A stretch of DNA of 64,000 bases from Curvularia sp. ZM96 (GCA_022457065.1 JAJGBQ010000004.1:2170001-2234000), one strand, 5' to 3'. Positions 1-9,494 are shown, numbered from the stretch's first letter. The notes: generated from the sequence alone by a model not told the origin. Made by a program: numbers and translations.

Positions 1-1337
1 AAGATGTCGGTACAACCGGTAAGGTAGTCGGGGGTAGTCTGACGGGGCTTCTCCAAGAATCCGAGGCCTTCAAAGTAAGCACGGGCTTCCTGTGCGGGCC
101 CAAAGTAGACCTGTCGTCCATTGTCAATAACCATGACCTTGTCAAAGCACTTGTAGATGTTTTCCGAGGCCTGGTACAGGGACACAAAGGTTGTCGTCTT
201 GTAGATGTTGGTCAAGACCCTCAGCGAACGGGCATAGTCAACGGCAGTGGAAGCATCCAAACCTCTCGTGCTGTTGTCCCAGCTCATCAAAGAGGCTCCA
301 GTAACCATTGTCTCGGCGATAGAAACTCGTTTCCTCTCTCCTCCACTGACACCGCGGACAAAGGGGTTGCCGACAATAGTATTGCGGGTGTGCTCGATGT
401 TGAACATCTTCAGCATAGTGTCAATGACCTTTTCCTTGAAGGCTTGTCGTGTGAGTCCAGCTGGTCGCTTGCCAGGCACCTTGGTCTCAAGTGCAAAGTC
501 GAGAGTCTGGCCAACAGTAAGGGTGGGGTGATGGTTTTCTTCTTCTTCACAGTATACAGCCTCACCTCGATACCTCTTTCCAAAGAAATCGGCATCAAAT
601 GGGCCGTACTGGACGTTTCCATCGATCCTTGTATAACCGTATCTTTGGTTGCTGATGACCTTGAGGAAGGTTGTGCAGCCACTGCCAGGCTTTCCAAGTA
701 CCAAGACCATCTCGCCTGGCTTTACGACACCCTTGAAATCCTTGAGGATGTCAAATTCCTTGCCCTTTTTGCCAAGCCCAAGAACGTTGGCGGCGGTTTC
801 AAAAACATTAAAAAAGGATACGAATGCGTCGGGGAATGTCTTGACGTAGTTCTTGACACCACCAATGCCGCTGACAGTAAGGCCGTCCCACATGACACCA
901 ATGCGCTTCGACTTGATCCCGGCTCTTTCTTCTTCATCACGACCGCCACGCAATGTTGCCTCGAGGTCAAATGGTTCGTCTGAGGATTGAGAACCCTCAG
1001 CAGCATCCTTTTCGACATCTGTGATTATTTTGTCTTTACGGCTGTGCTTGCTTTGGACGCGACTCAATCGGCGCTCGGCATTACTGGTGCGCGAGAGCTC
1101 TTTGGATAGTTCAGCAAAATCCGCCTCGGCACGATGAACGTTGACACCGCCGCTAGCGTTGCTGTAGGCCTTCTCATCTGGCTTTGGAGAGTTGCGCGCA
1201 GTGCTGTCGTCGATTGATGCAGACCTGATGCTCGCATTGTCGCGTTGAGCATGGTTGTGATTGGTATGGATCGGCTCAAAAGTGGGCCCCTCAGTATGCT
1301 CTCGTGGGTGAGCATCCTGTGTATTGGGGTTGTCCAT
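1..1337 (-). CDS. PDR-type (pleiotropic drug resistance, ABCG) ABC transporter, N-terminal part, runs off the window
   Basis: ATP-driven plasma-membrane exporter of the fungal PDR family, which extrudes drugs, toxins or plant defence compounds. The frame is open without an intron from the ATG at 1337 to the window edge (445 codons). The first about 120 residues are polar and disordered. The first nucleotide-binding domain follows: Walker A GKPGSGCTTFLK near residue 215, ABC signature VSGGERKRVSIAE near 330, and the WDNSTRGLDAS stretch near 350. Fungal PDR proteins characteristically have Cys instead of the catalytic Lys in this Walker A and Asn after the Walker B Asp; both are visible, so this half-site is the degenerate one, as usual. 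The membrane domains and second NBD lie outside. The start is the first in-frame ATG after a long untranslated leader. Family assignment is very secure; the transported substrate is unknown. Confidence 0.96.
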   Translation of the reverse strand, partial: MDNPNTQDAHPREHTEGPTFEPIHTNHNHAQRDNASIRSASIDDSTARNSPKPDEKAYSNASGGVNVHRAEADFAELSKELSRTSNAERRLSRVQSKHSRKDKIITDVEKDAAEGSQSSDEPFDLEATLRGGRDEEERAGIKSKRIGVMWDGLTVSGIGGVKNYVKTFPDAFVSFFNVFETAANVLGLGKKGKEFDILKDFKGVVKPGEMVLVLGKPGSGCTTFLKVISNQRYGYTRIDGNVQYGPFDADFFGKRYRGEAVYCEEEENHHPTLTVGQTLDFALETKVPGKRPAGLTRQAFKEKVIDTMLKMFNIEHTRNTIVGNPFVRGVSGGERKRVSIAETMVTGASLMSWDNSTRGLDASTAVDYARSLRVLTNIYKTTTFVSLYQASENIYKCFDKVMVIDNGRQVYFGPAQEARAYFEGLGFLEKPRQTTPDYLTGCTDI

Positions 1338-1524
1338 GGCGGCGGGCGGTACAGGGCGCGCCCTGTGGATCAATCTAAGGGTCGTGAACGAGAGGGCGGG
1401 TGGAGATGGAGTCGCAGCAATTGGAGGCGAAGAAAAGTAGTTGGTCGAAGGAAAGTAGGCGGTAGAACAGAAAAAGAGAGCGAACTGGACCAAGGGCGAA
1501 AAAGGGCGCCCGAGGAAGACGGCG

Positions 1525-1532
1525 ACCGCGGA
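1525..1532. promoter_or_regulatory. PDRE-like site, one mismatch
   Basis: ACCGCGGA, seven of eight bases of the yeast pleiotropic drug response element TCCGCGGA, about 190 nt upstream of the ABC transporter ATG and next to an AT-rich TTTATAAT stretch (minus-strand sense). Inference only: whether this fungus has a factor that reads PDREs is unknown. Confidence 0.25.
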
Positions 1533-2342
1533 TTATAAACAAGCAAAGAGTCAAGGACTCGGACATAAGAGCAGAGGTGGGTCTGTAGGCCAAAGAGTCG
1601 AGGCCAAGCGTCTTCGCCCTTGTGGGGCTCCATAGATCGCAAATGTAACATTTTACCATACGAGCCAGGGTGCGGCCCTGGGAGCTAGATTGACAACCAT
1701 CTCGTCCCAGCGGCCAGGCCCGCACGGTGGCAACGGCGTTGCCAACGGCACGAAGGACTCATAGTGCGCGCCGTCCAGTGTAGTGACGCGGCACTGGACA
1801 ACTAGAGGCGCGAGATGAGGTTAGGCGCGCTTGGATGGACCGAATACATCGACGTCATGCCGGTGATGCTGCAGAGAGAAAGGGCGCAAACCGCAGCCAG
1901 GCCCGCGTCTTCAGTTGTTTGGTAGATATTAGATTCATTCAGGGACACGATCGGTGTTGAGGAAGCACTAGCCTGATTAATGAACAATTAGGGCTGGTGG
2001 TGGATGTTATCGCGGGCGTGTGGATTGCCTGTTCCGCGCTGGACTGCCGGGGTCTTGGCCGGGTGAGTCATGTTGATCGGATTGTGGATAAATCTACCGT
2101 GCGGCACGACTCGTCGCCATCATCGGCAACGGGCGTTGGCTTCGATTTTTGTTCCCCGTTCCCCGTTCCTCGTGGTGCCATGCTCGATGCTGCCGGTATA
2201 GAGGGTCCGGAGTTGATGCAGCCAAGTCTGCAGTAGAGGCTTCGCCGACCCCGTCGTATACTGTGCAGCAGATATGACAATAGCACCGATGCGGCGACCT
2301 CGCAACCCGAACGTCGCGTGTGCCGTGTTCCGGTACTATCCT

Positions 2343-2350
2343 TCCGCGGA
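2343..2350. promoter_or_regulatory. Exact PDRE palindrome TCCGCGGA
   Basis: The eight-base palindrome matches the S. cerevisiae Pdr1/Pdr3 binding site exactly and lies about 1.0 kb upstream of the PDR transporter start. An 8-mer occurs by chance roughly once per 65 kb for each palindrome, so one exact copy in this promoter is suggestive, not proof. Confidence 0.3.
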
Positions 2351-3381
2351 CGAAGACCGGCGTCCTTTACTCATACCTACTCATCCACACTCATCATCCC
2401 TCACACGTACTATAATTTGCCAGCAACCACACCATCTGCGCCCTGCGCCTTGTGCGCCCTTTTGCAATGCACTACGCATGCAAACTAGTTCACCGCTTTG
2501 TCCAGCAAAAAGCAATGTTGATACCGCACCAAAGTCAAAAGGAAAAGAGTTCAGTGCAAGGTCTGTGCCCTGTGTCACCATCTTGGTCACGTGACCCAGT
2601 CCCTCGGCCATACATTATACCAGCATCCGACGAAACACGGAGTATAGAGTTATGCCCAACTTCTCTTCTCAAAATAGAATAAGCTCTGGATTTGTTTCCA
2701 CGCATTGCTGTAGATAAGGACATCACAGGTGTGTCCCCTCACGGTACAGTATGCATGAAGTTTTTCAGTTAAAACTATGATAATTATACGCCGCTATGCT
2801 TCCTCCTATAGAAGCCCAGCTTAATCATTTAGAGATCCTGTTCAGATTGTAGCGAGTTAAAGAACCTATTGTTATAAGCAACACGCAGTATTCCTCTCCT
2901 TGACGCGGAGCGCAAGGTTGAACCAACGAGGGTCCACGTCAGAAGGCAATCATCTCGGCTGGGTGAGAATCACGTGACCTTGCATCTTACTAAGAACCCA
3001 GATATCAAGATATCAGAGGTATCATCCAGATACTAGTCAAGGACGAGATGCCAGAGAAGCCAGGAAAAATTACAATGGGCATGAAGGATAGACGGATTTC
3101 ATTATTACACTCTTTTTGGTCAACTCAAATTGTACTTGCTTACAGGTTACGTTACTTAACAAAATTGTCAAGTTAGTCTATTAGCTATTAGACAGGTAGT
3201 TTATCTATCGGTTAACTCTTACAACTCTTCCCCAATTAAGCTTCCATATTCCTACCTCACAGACATACGGCAAACTATCTAGCCTTGACCCAGATCGAGA
3301 CTAGGTAAGTATGACCCTCAGGACGTAGTATACCCCTAACCTCCATGTAACACTCGATTACCTCGCGCAATAGAGTGAGCG

Positions 3382-4627
3382 TTAGCCCGCAATAGTTTTT
3401 CCTCGTCCCCAACGCCTAACAAATAGGCGTCTAGGCGTGACAGAGTTTGCGCAGACATCGGAAACTAGAATGCACACATTTCGTGAACAGCATGTGCCAA
3501 CGGCACATGCGTACCCAAGTGGGCAGTCAGTAGTGACTGTGCAATCCGCCAGACCGGCGCATGGCGTTTGGCCGTCTGCACATACACCTGCACCCCCCGT
3601 GATCGAAGCACATACACAAGACCCGCCTGGGCCGCACGCGGTGAAGGTGTCGCAGGTTTGACCAGTGCAAGAAGGACTGATGCAAACGCCATCTGTACAT
3701 GTGCCGCTAGGACAGACCTGGCCGCATGCGCCGCAGTTATTGGGGTCAGTGAGTAAGTTGAAACATTGGGAACCGCACATCGTCTGAGTACCAGGACAAG
3801 CAGGGGACGGCGTGGGCGAAGCAGAACTAGACACCAAGGTACTTGAGGGAGTGATGACGATCGATGATGGTGAAGGAGTCGACGATGGTGATGGGGTCGA
3901 CGATGGTGATGGAGTCGACGATGGTGGCGCACTCGATAGTGAGACCAAAGCTGATTGGGAACTCGAATACAATACACTAGTAGACGAGGAGATTCGGGTG
4001 GAACAGGTCTTCTTTTCAGATGTTGATGATCGGGTCGAGTGTTGAGTTGAACAGCGAGAAGAGGTGACAGTATTACACTTTCCATAGCCCTTCTGGCACT
4101 TATTTGCAGCACAATGGTCTGGTTCTGTTAGTTGAACCCGTTCCTGTAGATGCTTCATAACTCACCATTAGTAGAGCCACAATAACCGTGTTGAGAACAG
4201 CATTCGCCCCAATGGCTTCCCAAGCATGTCTTGTTACCGAAGGATGGCCCACATCGCGTGTCAGTGGTCACGCGTTGAGTCGGCGAAGGTACAGGGTGAG
4301 CGGAGGATACGCAACTCTTGCTTGCAACCTGTACTGGAGGCTTAGTAGTTTGGGGCCGAGTAACTTGATTACAGGTGCCAAATGCAGGGTTGCAGCCATC
4401 ACCACAGTAGTTTGCCTTGCTGCCGCACCAGCCGTACTAGCAATGTGAATTAGCAACTTTTCAATCCGACTCCACTGGAAAGTACATACCTTTGAACAGC
4501 AGTTGCCCCAAGCAGACCCAAGACAGGTATATCCCTTCTGACCACCGCATGTTGCGTCTGGCGACACGCGATGAGATAGGATTCCAGACGGTGCTAACGC
4601 GAAGAGAAAGAGAATAGAAGATCGCAT
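3382..4627 (-). CDS. Secreted chitin-binding protein: two hevein (ChtBD1) domains, Ser/Pro linker, Cys-rich tail
   Basis: Spliced from 4490-4627, 4166-4436 and 3382-4118, giving 381 residues in one frame. Residues 1-18 are a signal peptide (MRSSILFLFALAPSGILS), so the product is secreted. Two hevein-type chitin-binding domains lie at about 24-68 and 105-151, each with the Cys pattern and aromatic sites (YGWCGS, HGYCGS). A Ser/Thr/Pro linker with SSTPSP repeats follows, probably O-glycosylated. The tail has a Stig1-like module (DPNNCGACGQVCPSGTC) and a second Cys-rich stretch ending in CCSRNVC. The introns are 53 and 47 nt. Intron 2 has two possible acceptors 6 nt apart; the downstream one (AACCAG) gives the better hevein spacing. 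Likely cell-wall or apoplastic chitin binder, possibly an effector. The last about 25 residues are not conserved-looking, so the 3' end is less sure. Confidence 0.85.
3863..3927. repeat. 18-bp in-frame tandem repeat in the linker of the chitin-binding gene
   Basis: Three full copies of an 18-bp unit (consensus GACGATGGTGATGGAGTC on the plus strand) starting at 3863, 3881 and 3899, plus a partial fourth. On the coding strand each unit reads Ser-Thr-Pro-Ser-Pro-Ser, so copy number changes would lengthen the linker without breaking the frame. Confidence 0.85.
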
Positions 4628-5133
4628 CGTAGCACGATGTCAAAGCCCACGATCAAAGATTGGGTGAAGTCGGATACAAATAGGCAATACACTCTTGTGC
4701 AGCAATATGGCCTTATCTAGGTATCAAAATCTCCTCTCTCTCTTGTACAAATTTCGAGGTGCAGGAGCATATATGTATTTCAACCCCTGAAGACTCATGT
4801 ACCCTTGGCGGCTTCCAGGATTGATGCACTTCTCAACCGCGTGAGCGCTATTTGACCGTTCTAGAATAAGGTACATCCGAATCTGTGAGCATATAGGGGG
4901 CATTTCGCTTCTTTTAGGCAAATTGGATACAGGGGCTATTGGCTATGTCCCTAAGTGCAGTGAATTGTTATTACGTGGCTGAAAATTGACCATGTCCTTA
5001 GCTAAAAGCAAAGCTCTAGATCAGCGCTACCACCGCCACAACGAGCTAGCATCATCACTAGCGATCTAGAATATCTCAGCCTTTCGCAAACGAGCACCTA
5101 GCTTTTGTGGTCGAATATTAATCTAACACAAGC
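4628..5133. other. Intergenic, AT-rich, upstream of the chitin-binding gene
   Basis: Promoter side of the chitin-binding gene followed by AT-rich sequence. I see no gene, RNA or complete repeat. Confidence 0.5.
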
Positions 5134-5280
5134 GTTGTAACGACGCCGGCAAGACTGATTCAGGTCCGTTTTGGCAGAGTGATCACTCAGAGCATATAGG
5201 AGTGCGTGAGATCATAAAAGAGCCATAGAATTTCTATTAGATACCTATACGTCTTGTACGAAGAATATTAAAAATCTACA
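5134..5280 (+). repeat. Left terminal inverted repeat arm
   Basis: About 147 bp, pairing with 5662-5806. At most mismatches this arm carries the A or T, for example ATAGGAGTGCGTGAGATC against ATGGGGGTGCGTGGGACAC on the other arm, so it seems the more mutated copy. Confidence 0.7.
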
Positions 5281-5316
5281 GAGTAAAATACTAGCGCACC
5301 TAGTATCTATCCTACT

Positions 5317-5346
5317 CAGGTCTGGTCCAGTACTGGACCAGACCTG
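5317..5346. repeat. Perfect 30-bp palindrome
   Basis: Two 15-base halves, CAGGTCTGGTCCAGT and ACTGGACCAGACCTG, with no spacer. It could extrude as a cruciform or form a hairpin in RNA. It lies inside the inverted-repeat element, just inside the left arm. Confidence 0.95.
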
Positions 5347-5661
5347 GCAGCTGCGGAAGGCTTGGTACAACTCTCTGAACGGCAACGTCGTTACAATCAA
5401 AGTAATAAGAATAGTTCTTAAAAGTAGTATTAGGTCTATAGTTCCAGAATTTGGTTTGATTTACAAACGAATAGCCTCTATAAGACTTACTACTATCTAT
5501 TGATCTTATCCTTAATTTCTCTAAAGACTGGCGGGTAGAACGACACGACATCGCAGCCTCATCAGTAGCGACTCGGCCAGAGATCCAAGATTGATCCGAG
5601 AGAGATCCGACTCGGATCCGTATCAGCCAGTATAAGTGCAGGTCATCCCCCACAGCTGTTT

Positions 5662-5806
5662 TGTAGATTTTTGATATTCTTTCGTACAAGGCCTATAGGT
5701 GTCTATAGAATTAAGTGCTCATTTAGTGTCCCACGCACCCCCATATGCCTCTGAGTGACCCTACTGCCGAAACAGATCCGATTAGTCTTGCCTGCGCTGT
5801 TACAGC
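5662..5806 (-). repeat. Right terminal inverted repeat arm
   Basis: About 145 bp, reverse-complementary to 5134-5280 with mostly transition differences and small indels. Confidence 0.7.
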
Positions 5807-6326
5807 GGGCTAGTAGTTAAGTGGGTGACTACTGGCGAATCCCTGCTTCATGTTTTTGGGTCTTTTTTTTTGCTCTGGCATTTTCCTCAAAATACCAGTT
5901 GCATGCGTTGTGGCGTGAAGCGGACCTATTTACCATCAAGCCAACATGGACTTCGCGTCATGAAACAGTATTTTCGCCCCCATACCTAACCTCCTGCCCC
6001 AACCCGGTTCGCAAACTATCCCACCCAGCCGTAAATAGCATACGCGGACCAGCAAACCATTGGGCCGTGCTTGAGCCACCACTCTCCTCTTCACAAAGGT
6101 TGCAGCCCTATGCTAGGCGCTGCTGCGCAGCAAGTCAGCAGACATCAGACTACTGCCACGGATACGAGCACCACTACGCGAAGTCATGTGCCGGCGCGCT
6201 AGACCCCCACACAGCTAGCACCCCATTGGTTAGCTGGCTGCTTGGTCAGTTCCCGGCGACACTGGCTGAACGCAAGGCAGAACCCAATGGTTATTTTTTG
6301 CTTCACCTTACTCAATGAGTTGACCG
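5807..6326. other. Intergenic between the transposon relic and the orphan exon
   Basis: A 165-codon plus-strand frame (5821-6318) fills most of this stretch, but it begins with GTG, has no family features and lacks the composition of neighbouring genes. I do not support it as a gene. Confidence 0.5.
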
Positions 6327-6413
6327 TCACTGAACGTCATCGTCACTAAAATAGACGCCGCTATCGGTCTTCTTCTGAGACAATCTCTTCTCCAGCTTCG
6401 CTTTCTTCGCATA
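6327..6413 (-). pseudogene. Orphan coding-like terminal exon
   Basis: Reading minus strand, this stretch encodes a charged, coding-like tail (EYAKKAKLEKRLSQKK followed by TDSGVYFSDDDVQ and a stop at 6327-6329). It is preceded by a polypyrimidine-like run and CAG/AAG acceptors near 6414-6425. No upstream exon in the following 500 bases joins it convincingly. It may be the last exon of a gene whose front is lost, or a chance frame. No family recognised. Confidence 0.3.
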
Positions 6414-6672
6414 CTCTTAACTGGGGGCCGGAGCGGAGTTTTTTTGGCTTCGAGATGGTCTAGTCGACAAGTGGCAAATGGGATAGTGGAAACATAGTAT
6501 AAGAAAGAAGGTAGAGAAGTCGCTTTTTACCATAGTTTACGACTGTTCATCCCGAGGGCATTACTGTCGATTTTCCATCATCAGGGAGAAACTCCATTCT
6601 CGAAGCTGAAAACCCCTCATTTCTGCTCAAATACTTAACTTCGCCTGCCTCTTTCAAAACAGTACAGAAGCC

Positions 6673-6912
6673 ATGTACTTCCCACCCATTCGCTTCGCCC
6701 CATTCCAAGTCTCTAGCTCTGGCTCTAGCAATACCGCCTCCCCGGCATCCGCAGCTGCTAGTCAACCCCACAGCAACCAGAACACGCCGACACAACATCC
6801 CTTTTACACCCCCCAAGCGTCGTCTTCGTCGACTAGTTACTCGCCAACTACTTCTTCTTCCAACACCAACGCGTCTGGTAATGGGGCTGGTGGTGGCAGG
6901 GCTTCGGGGTGA
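6673..6912 (+). CDS. Possible small Ser/Asn/Gln-rich protein, hypothetical
   Basis: A 79-codon frame starting with MYFPPIRFAPFQ and continuing as a low-complexity Ser, Thr, Asn, Gln and Ala stretch ending in Gly-rich sequence. The ATG sits in a reasonable context (GAAGCCATG) after a pyrimidine-rich leader. There is no signal peptide, membrane segment or recognisable domain. The conserved-looking N-terminal dozen residues and leader argue for a real short gene; the low complexity and the competing frame on the opposite strand argue against. No function can be given. Confidence 0.35.
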   Translation: MYFPPIRFAPFQVSSSGSSNTASPASAAASQPHSNQNTPTQHPFYTPQASSSSTSYSPTTSSSNTNASGNGAGGGRASG

Positions 6913-7774
6913 CGAGGACATCGCGGAACGGGCAGTGAGGTTGGAACCTTGCTGGAGATACTTGTTAGGCCGCTGAGAAAGCTACTATGGGATATCGTAT
7001 TCAAATAGGATGCGAATGGGGGGTGGAAAGAATGTGGGAGATAAAGAGGCAATTGTAATTTTCTCTCCTTTCCCTTTTGATAAAGAGAAAGACAAGGCGA
7101 ATGTTGGAATGCATGTCTTGTATATAACGTAGTAGGGAACCCTCACTCAATTGTATACTCTGTTCGTTGATCTAGGTGCTTTCTAGATGTGTTCTCACAT
7201 GTGATATTTGGTGGTTCCTTTTCTCTGCTCTGATCAATCTATCTTTCAGTGTTAAGTGACAACTGTAGATGAAGTTCATAGAGTACATCCCAATCATTAT
7301 GTTTCCTTTTCTCTTCTATTTTTAGACGCGGTCACTGCCAAGAGAGGGCATACACACAAGGACGATACTCAAGAGGAAGGCTCTTGTCTCGATACGATCA
7401 GCGATCTATATATTAGCAGAATCTGAGACCCCCTATTTCACAGCATCTTCCGATAGTCCATCACTCCTTTTTACTCAAAATCATTCCCCTACAACTCCAA
7501 ACGCTCCGTACTCATAGTGTCCTGCTCAAAGTGTTTTGAGGATGAACTCCGTCATGTAGTCTTTGACATAGCTCGAGTGCACCAAACTAGAGCTGTTACT
7601 AATAGAATAACATGATTAGACTAAACACAACTTGTAGCATGTCTTCGCACTCATCTCCAAGTACCTTCTAATATCATTGCAATACTCGCCAGAGAATTGA
7701 TTCCACTTCTTCGTAGCTTCCCTTCCCACATAATCTAAAGGTGGCCTTTACACAACATGCCACCTTTCTAGCTA
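6913..7774. other. Intergenic, no gene seen
   Basis: AT-rich sequence with no supported coding region. The part beyond about 7320 lies where the C-terminal half of the decayed NB-ARC gene to the right would be expected, but I could not recognise any of its motifs there. Confidence 0.5.
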
Positions 7775-9494
7775 TAGCTAAAGTGCATGCCTCATCCACA
7801 TTACGCAACACCATCGCCTATTGTCCACTCCGCCCGTCCAGCAGCTTATCATGTACGCACAGTGATACACCTTCTCCAGGATCATCCCGTCCCGGAAGCA
7901 TAGGTATCTGGGTTACGCATTCAAATCCCTACCAAGGCGTGCTGTTATTGTTTGCATGTACCCAAACTCCTAGAATGGGCCGGTCTGGACTCGCAATCTC
8001 GATACGCATGCTCTATTGCAATCTGCGACTTCCTGACAATCCGTCAGCATGGTCTACCCATGATAAAACTTGATGTTCATAAATACCTCCAAGCGCACCC
8101 GACATTGTGTACGGGCGCGAAGACCCCGCTGCACTGCGACTGTTATTCTGGCCGACGCTGTCGCCTCGTCCCATGAGTAAGTTATCCCTTGAGACTGGCA
8201 TGACTAACAATGCGTCGTTTTCTGGTAACACGTTCTTGTAAGCACTTTGACCTTGCATAGTGTGAATATCATGATGTTACTTACGACCAGTATTTGTTAC
8301 CCTTCTAGGATTTCCATCGGCAACAGCAAGCGGTGTCTGCCGGTTGTTTAGATGCTGTCGCACATAAAGTTTCAAGACACCAGAGATGGCACGGTAGGTT
8401 TGGTCATCTCTGCTACCGCACTTCACCATCTGCATATGGTTTGAATCAAGGCTCTCGACTGTCTCGAATGCTCGTGGGAAATCGATTTTAGACGAGTAGT
8501 CGTCGACAACCTACTGCTATTAGCTTTGACACATCGATATTCGAAGCATGCTCACCTTTCCCTCCAGCCCAAAAATGCCAGTGAGACCTCGTGCCTCTTG
8601 GAATGAATGTATCTTGATCCCTTTCTCAAATACAATCTCCTTGAATTCCGCGTGGATATTGTCCAGCACTTCACTGTTCACCTCGAGTGCTTGGAGAATG
8701 TTCTTGTTCGAGTCCTGCAACGCTATGCGAGCCAGATTTACTGCAATTTGGCCCCAGCCTGCGTAGCCGCTGCCCCTGTGTGGCGTCCCAAGAAAGATGA
8801 TTTGCCTCGTCCGCTCGCATACTGTCTCCGATCGGAAAATTGCCTACAGCAGTGTATCAGCAGTGTTAGTATAAACTATGGCGCTGGAAACTCATTACGT
8901 CTTTGAGGATGATGCCACCAGTACCATGCGCTACGAATATGAATGGTTTCTGCAATGTTGTCAGACACAATTTCTAAACATCTGATGACCACCAACCTGG
9001 CTCGTACCTTGTTACGAATGTCCCGCTCCAGCCCGGCGGCTAGATCACGGCCATGCTGTGAGATGCTGTTCTTGTTCTTCGCCTGGAAGAGGCCCCCAAC
9101 TACATCTGCGTTGTATCCGTATGTCCACACGCAAGCCTGGGGAATGTCTGGTACTAGATACTCCTCTGGCCAGAATACCGTAGACGATGACGATGATCCG
9201 TAGCTAGAGGTATCTGACTTAGGAGATTTTTCTGACTGTCTTTGGAAAATGGACAATTTTTGGGAACTCTTGGACTTGGTGGTGTTGCTGCTTCTACTTG
9301 GCGTAGCGGCAGCTTCCCATGTTCGTCTAGGATGGCCCAACAAGCCGTGGATGAATACAATGCTGTAAAATGTTAGATGTTTGACCAGCTAGACACGTGA
9401 AACCATACTTTACGCAAAATTCGGCATCGCTCTGAGTGCTGGGTGTCAGCCTCGTGAAGTTGAGCCGATTTACCGCCGCGTTCTGTGGTGGCAT
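7775..9494 (-). pseudogene. SesB-like alpha/beta hydrolase fused to a decayed NB-ARC domain (fungal NLR remnant)
   Basis: The hydrolase half is intact. Exons 9409-9494, 9008-9362, 8899-8949, 8556-8843, 8285-8510 and 8087-8221 join in frame with good splice sites and read IVFIHGLLGHPRRTW, ACVWTYGYNADV, FLGTPHRGSGY, VVDDYSSKI and NHMQMVK, the hallmarks of SesB/LipA-type N-termini. The nucleophile elbow reads FVAHGTGG: Gly156 stands where the family has Ser, so catalysis is doubtful. The start of an NB-ARC domain follows (MPVSRDNLLMGRGD, SGALGG). After that the P-loop continuation (GKSQIAIEHAYR) is only found in another frame, and later motifs (GVWVHANNN, MLPGRDDP, CVHDKLLDG, MVLRNVDEA) are interrupted by TAG stops. 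Such proteins act in fungal self/non-self recognition. A truncated hydrolase of about 390 residues could still be made. The start ATG is tentative. Confidence 0.75.

Larger units (their letters stand above)
1338..3381. other. Intergenic: ABC transporter promoter, then AT-rich tract
   Basis: No credible gene: open frames here are short, lack family features and overlap on both strands. The left part (to about 2600) has ordinary composition and is the likely promoter and leader of the transporter. From about 2640 to 3380 composition turns AT-rich with many TA and TTA/TAA triplets, like decayed repeat DNA, but I recognise no element. Confidence 0.6.
5134..5806. mobile_element. Non-autonomous DNA transposon relic (MITE-like) with long terminal inverted repeats
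   Basis: The left arm (5134-5280) and the reverse complement of the right arm (5662-5806) align almost end to end with few gaps. Shared blocks include GTAAC, GGCAAGACT, CACTCAGAG, GCATAT, GTGCGTG, CTTGTACGAA and AAAAATCTACA. Most differences are C/T or G/A transitions, fitting RIP-type decay. The interior of about 380 bp carries a perfect 30-bp palindrome and a 125-codon open frame (5312-5689, minus strand) with no recognisable transposase motif. Similarity may extend somewhat outside the stated ends, and I could not find a clear target-site duplication. Superfamily is undetermined; it looks like a deletion derivative mobilised in trans. Confidence 0.7.

Noticed and set aside
1375..1725. 116-codon minus-strand frame upstream of the ABC transporter
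   Set aside because: Lies in the transporter leader/promoter, low-information sequence with competing frames on both strands.
5312..5689. 125-codon frame inside the inverted-repeat element as a transposase
   Set aside because: No DDE or other catalytic motif, and too short; probably chance frame in the interior.
5821..6318. 165-codon plus-strand open frame
   Set aside because: Starts with GTG, no domain, composition unlike neighbouring genes, next to a transposon relic.
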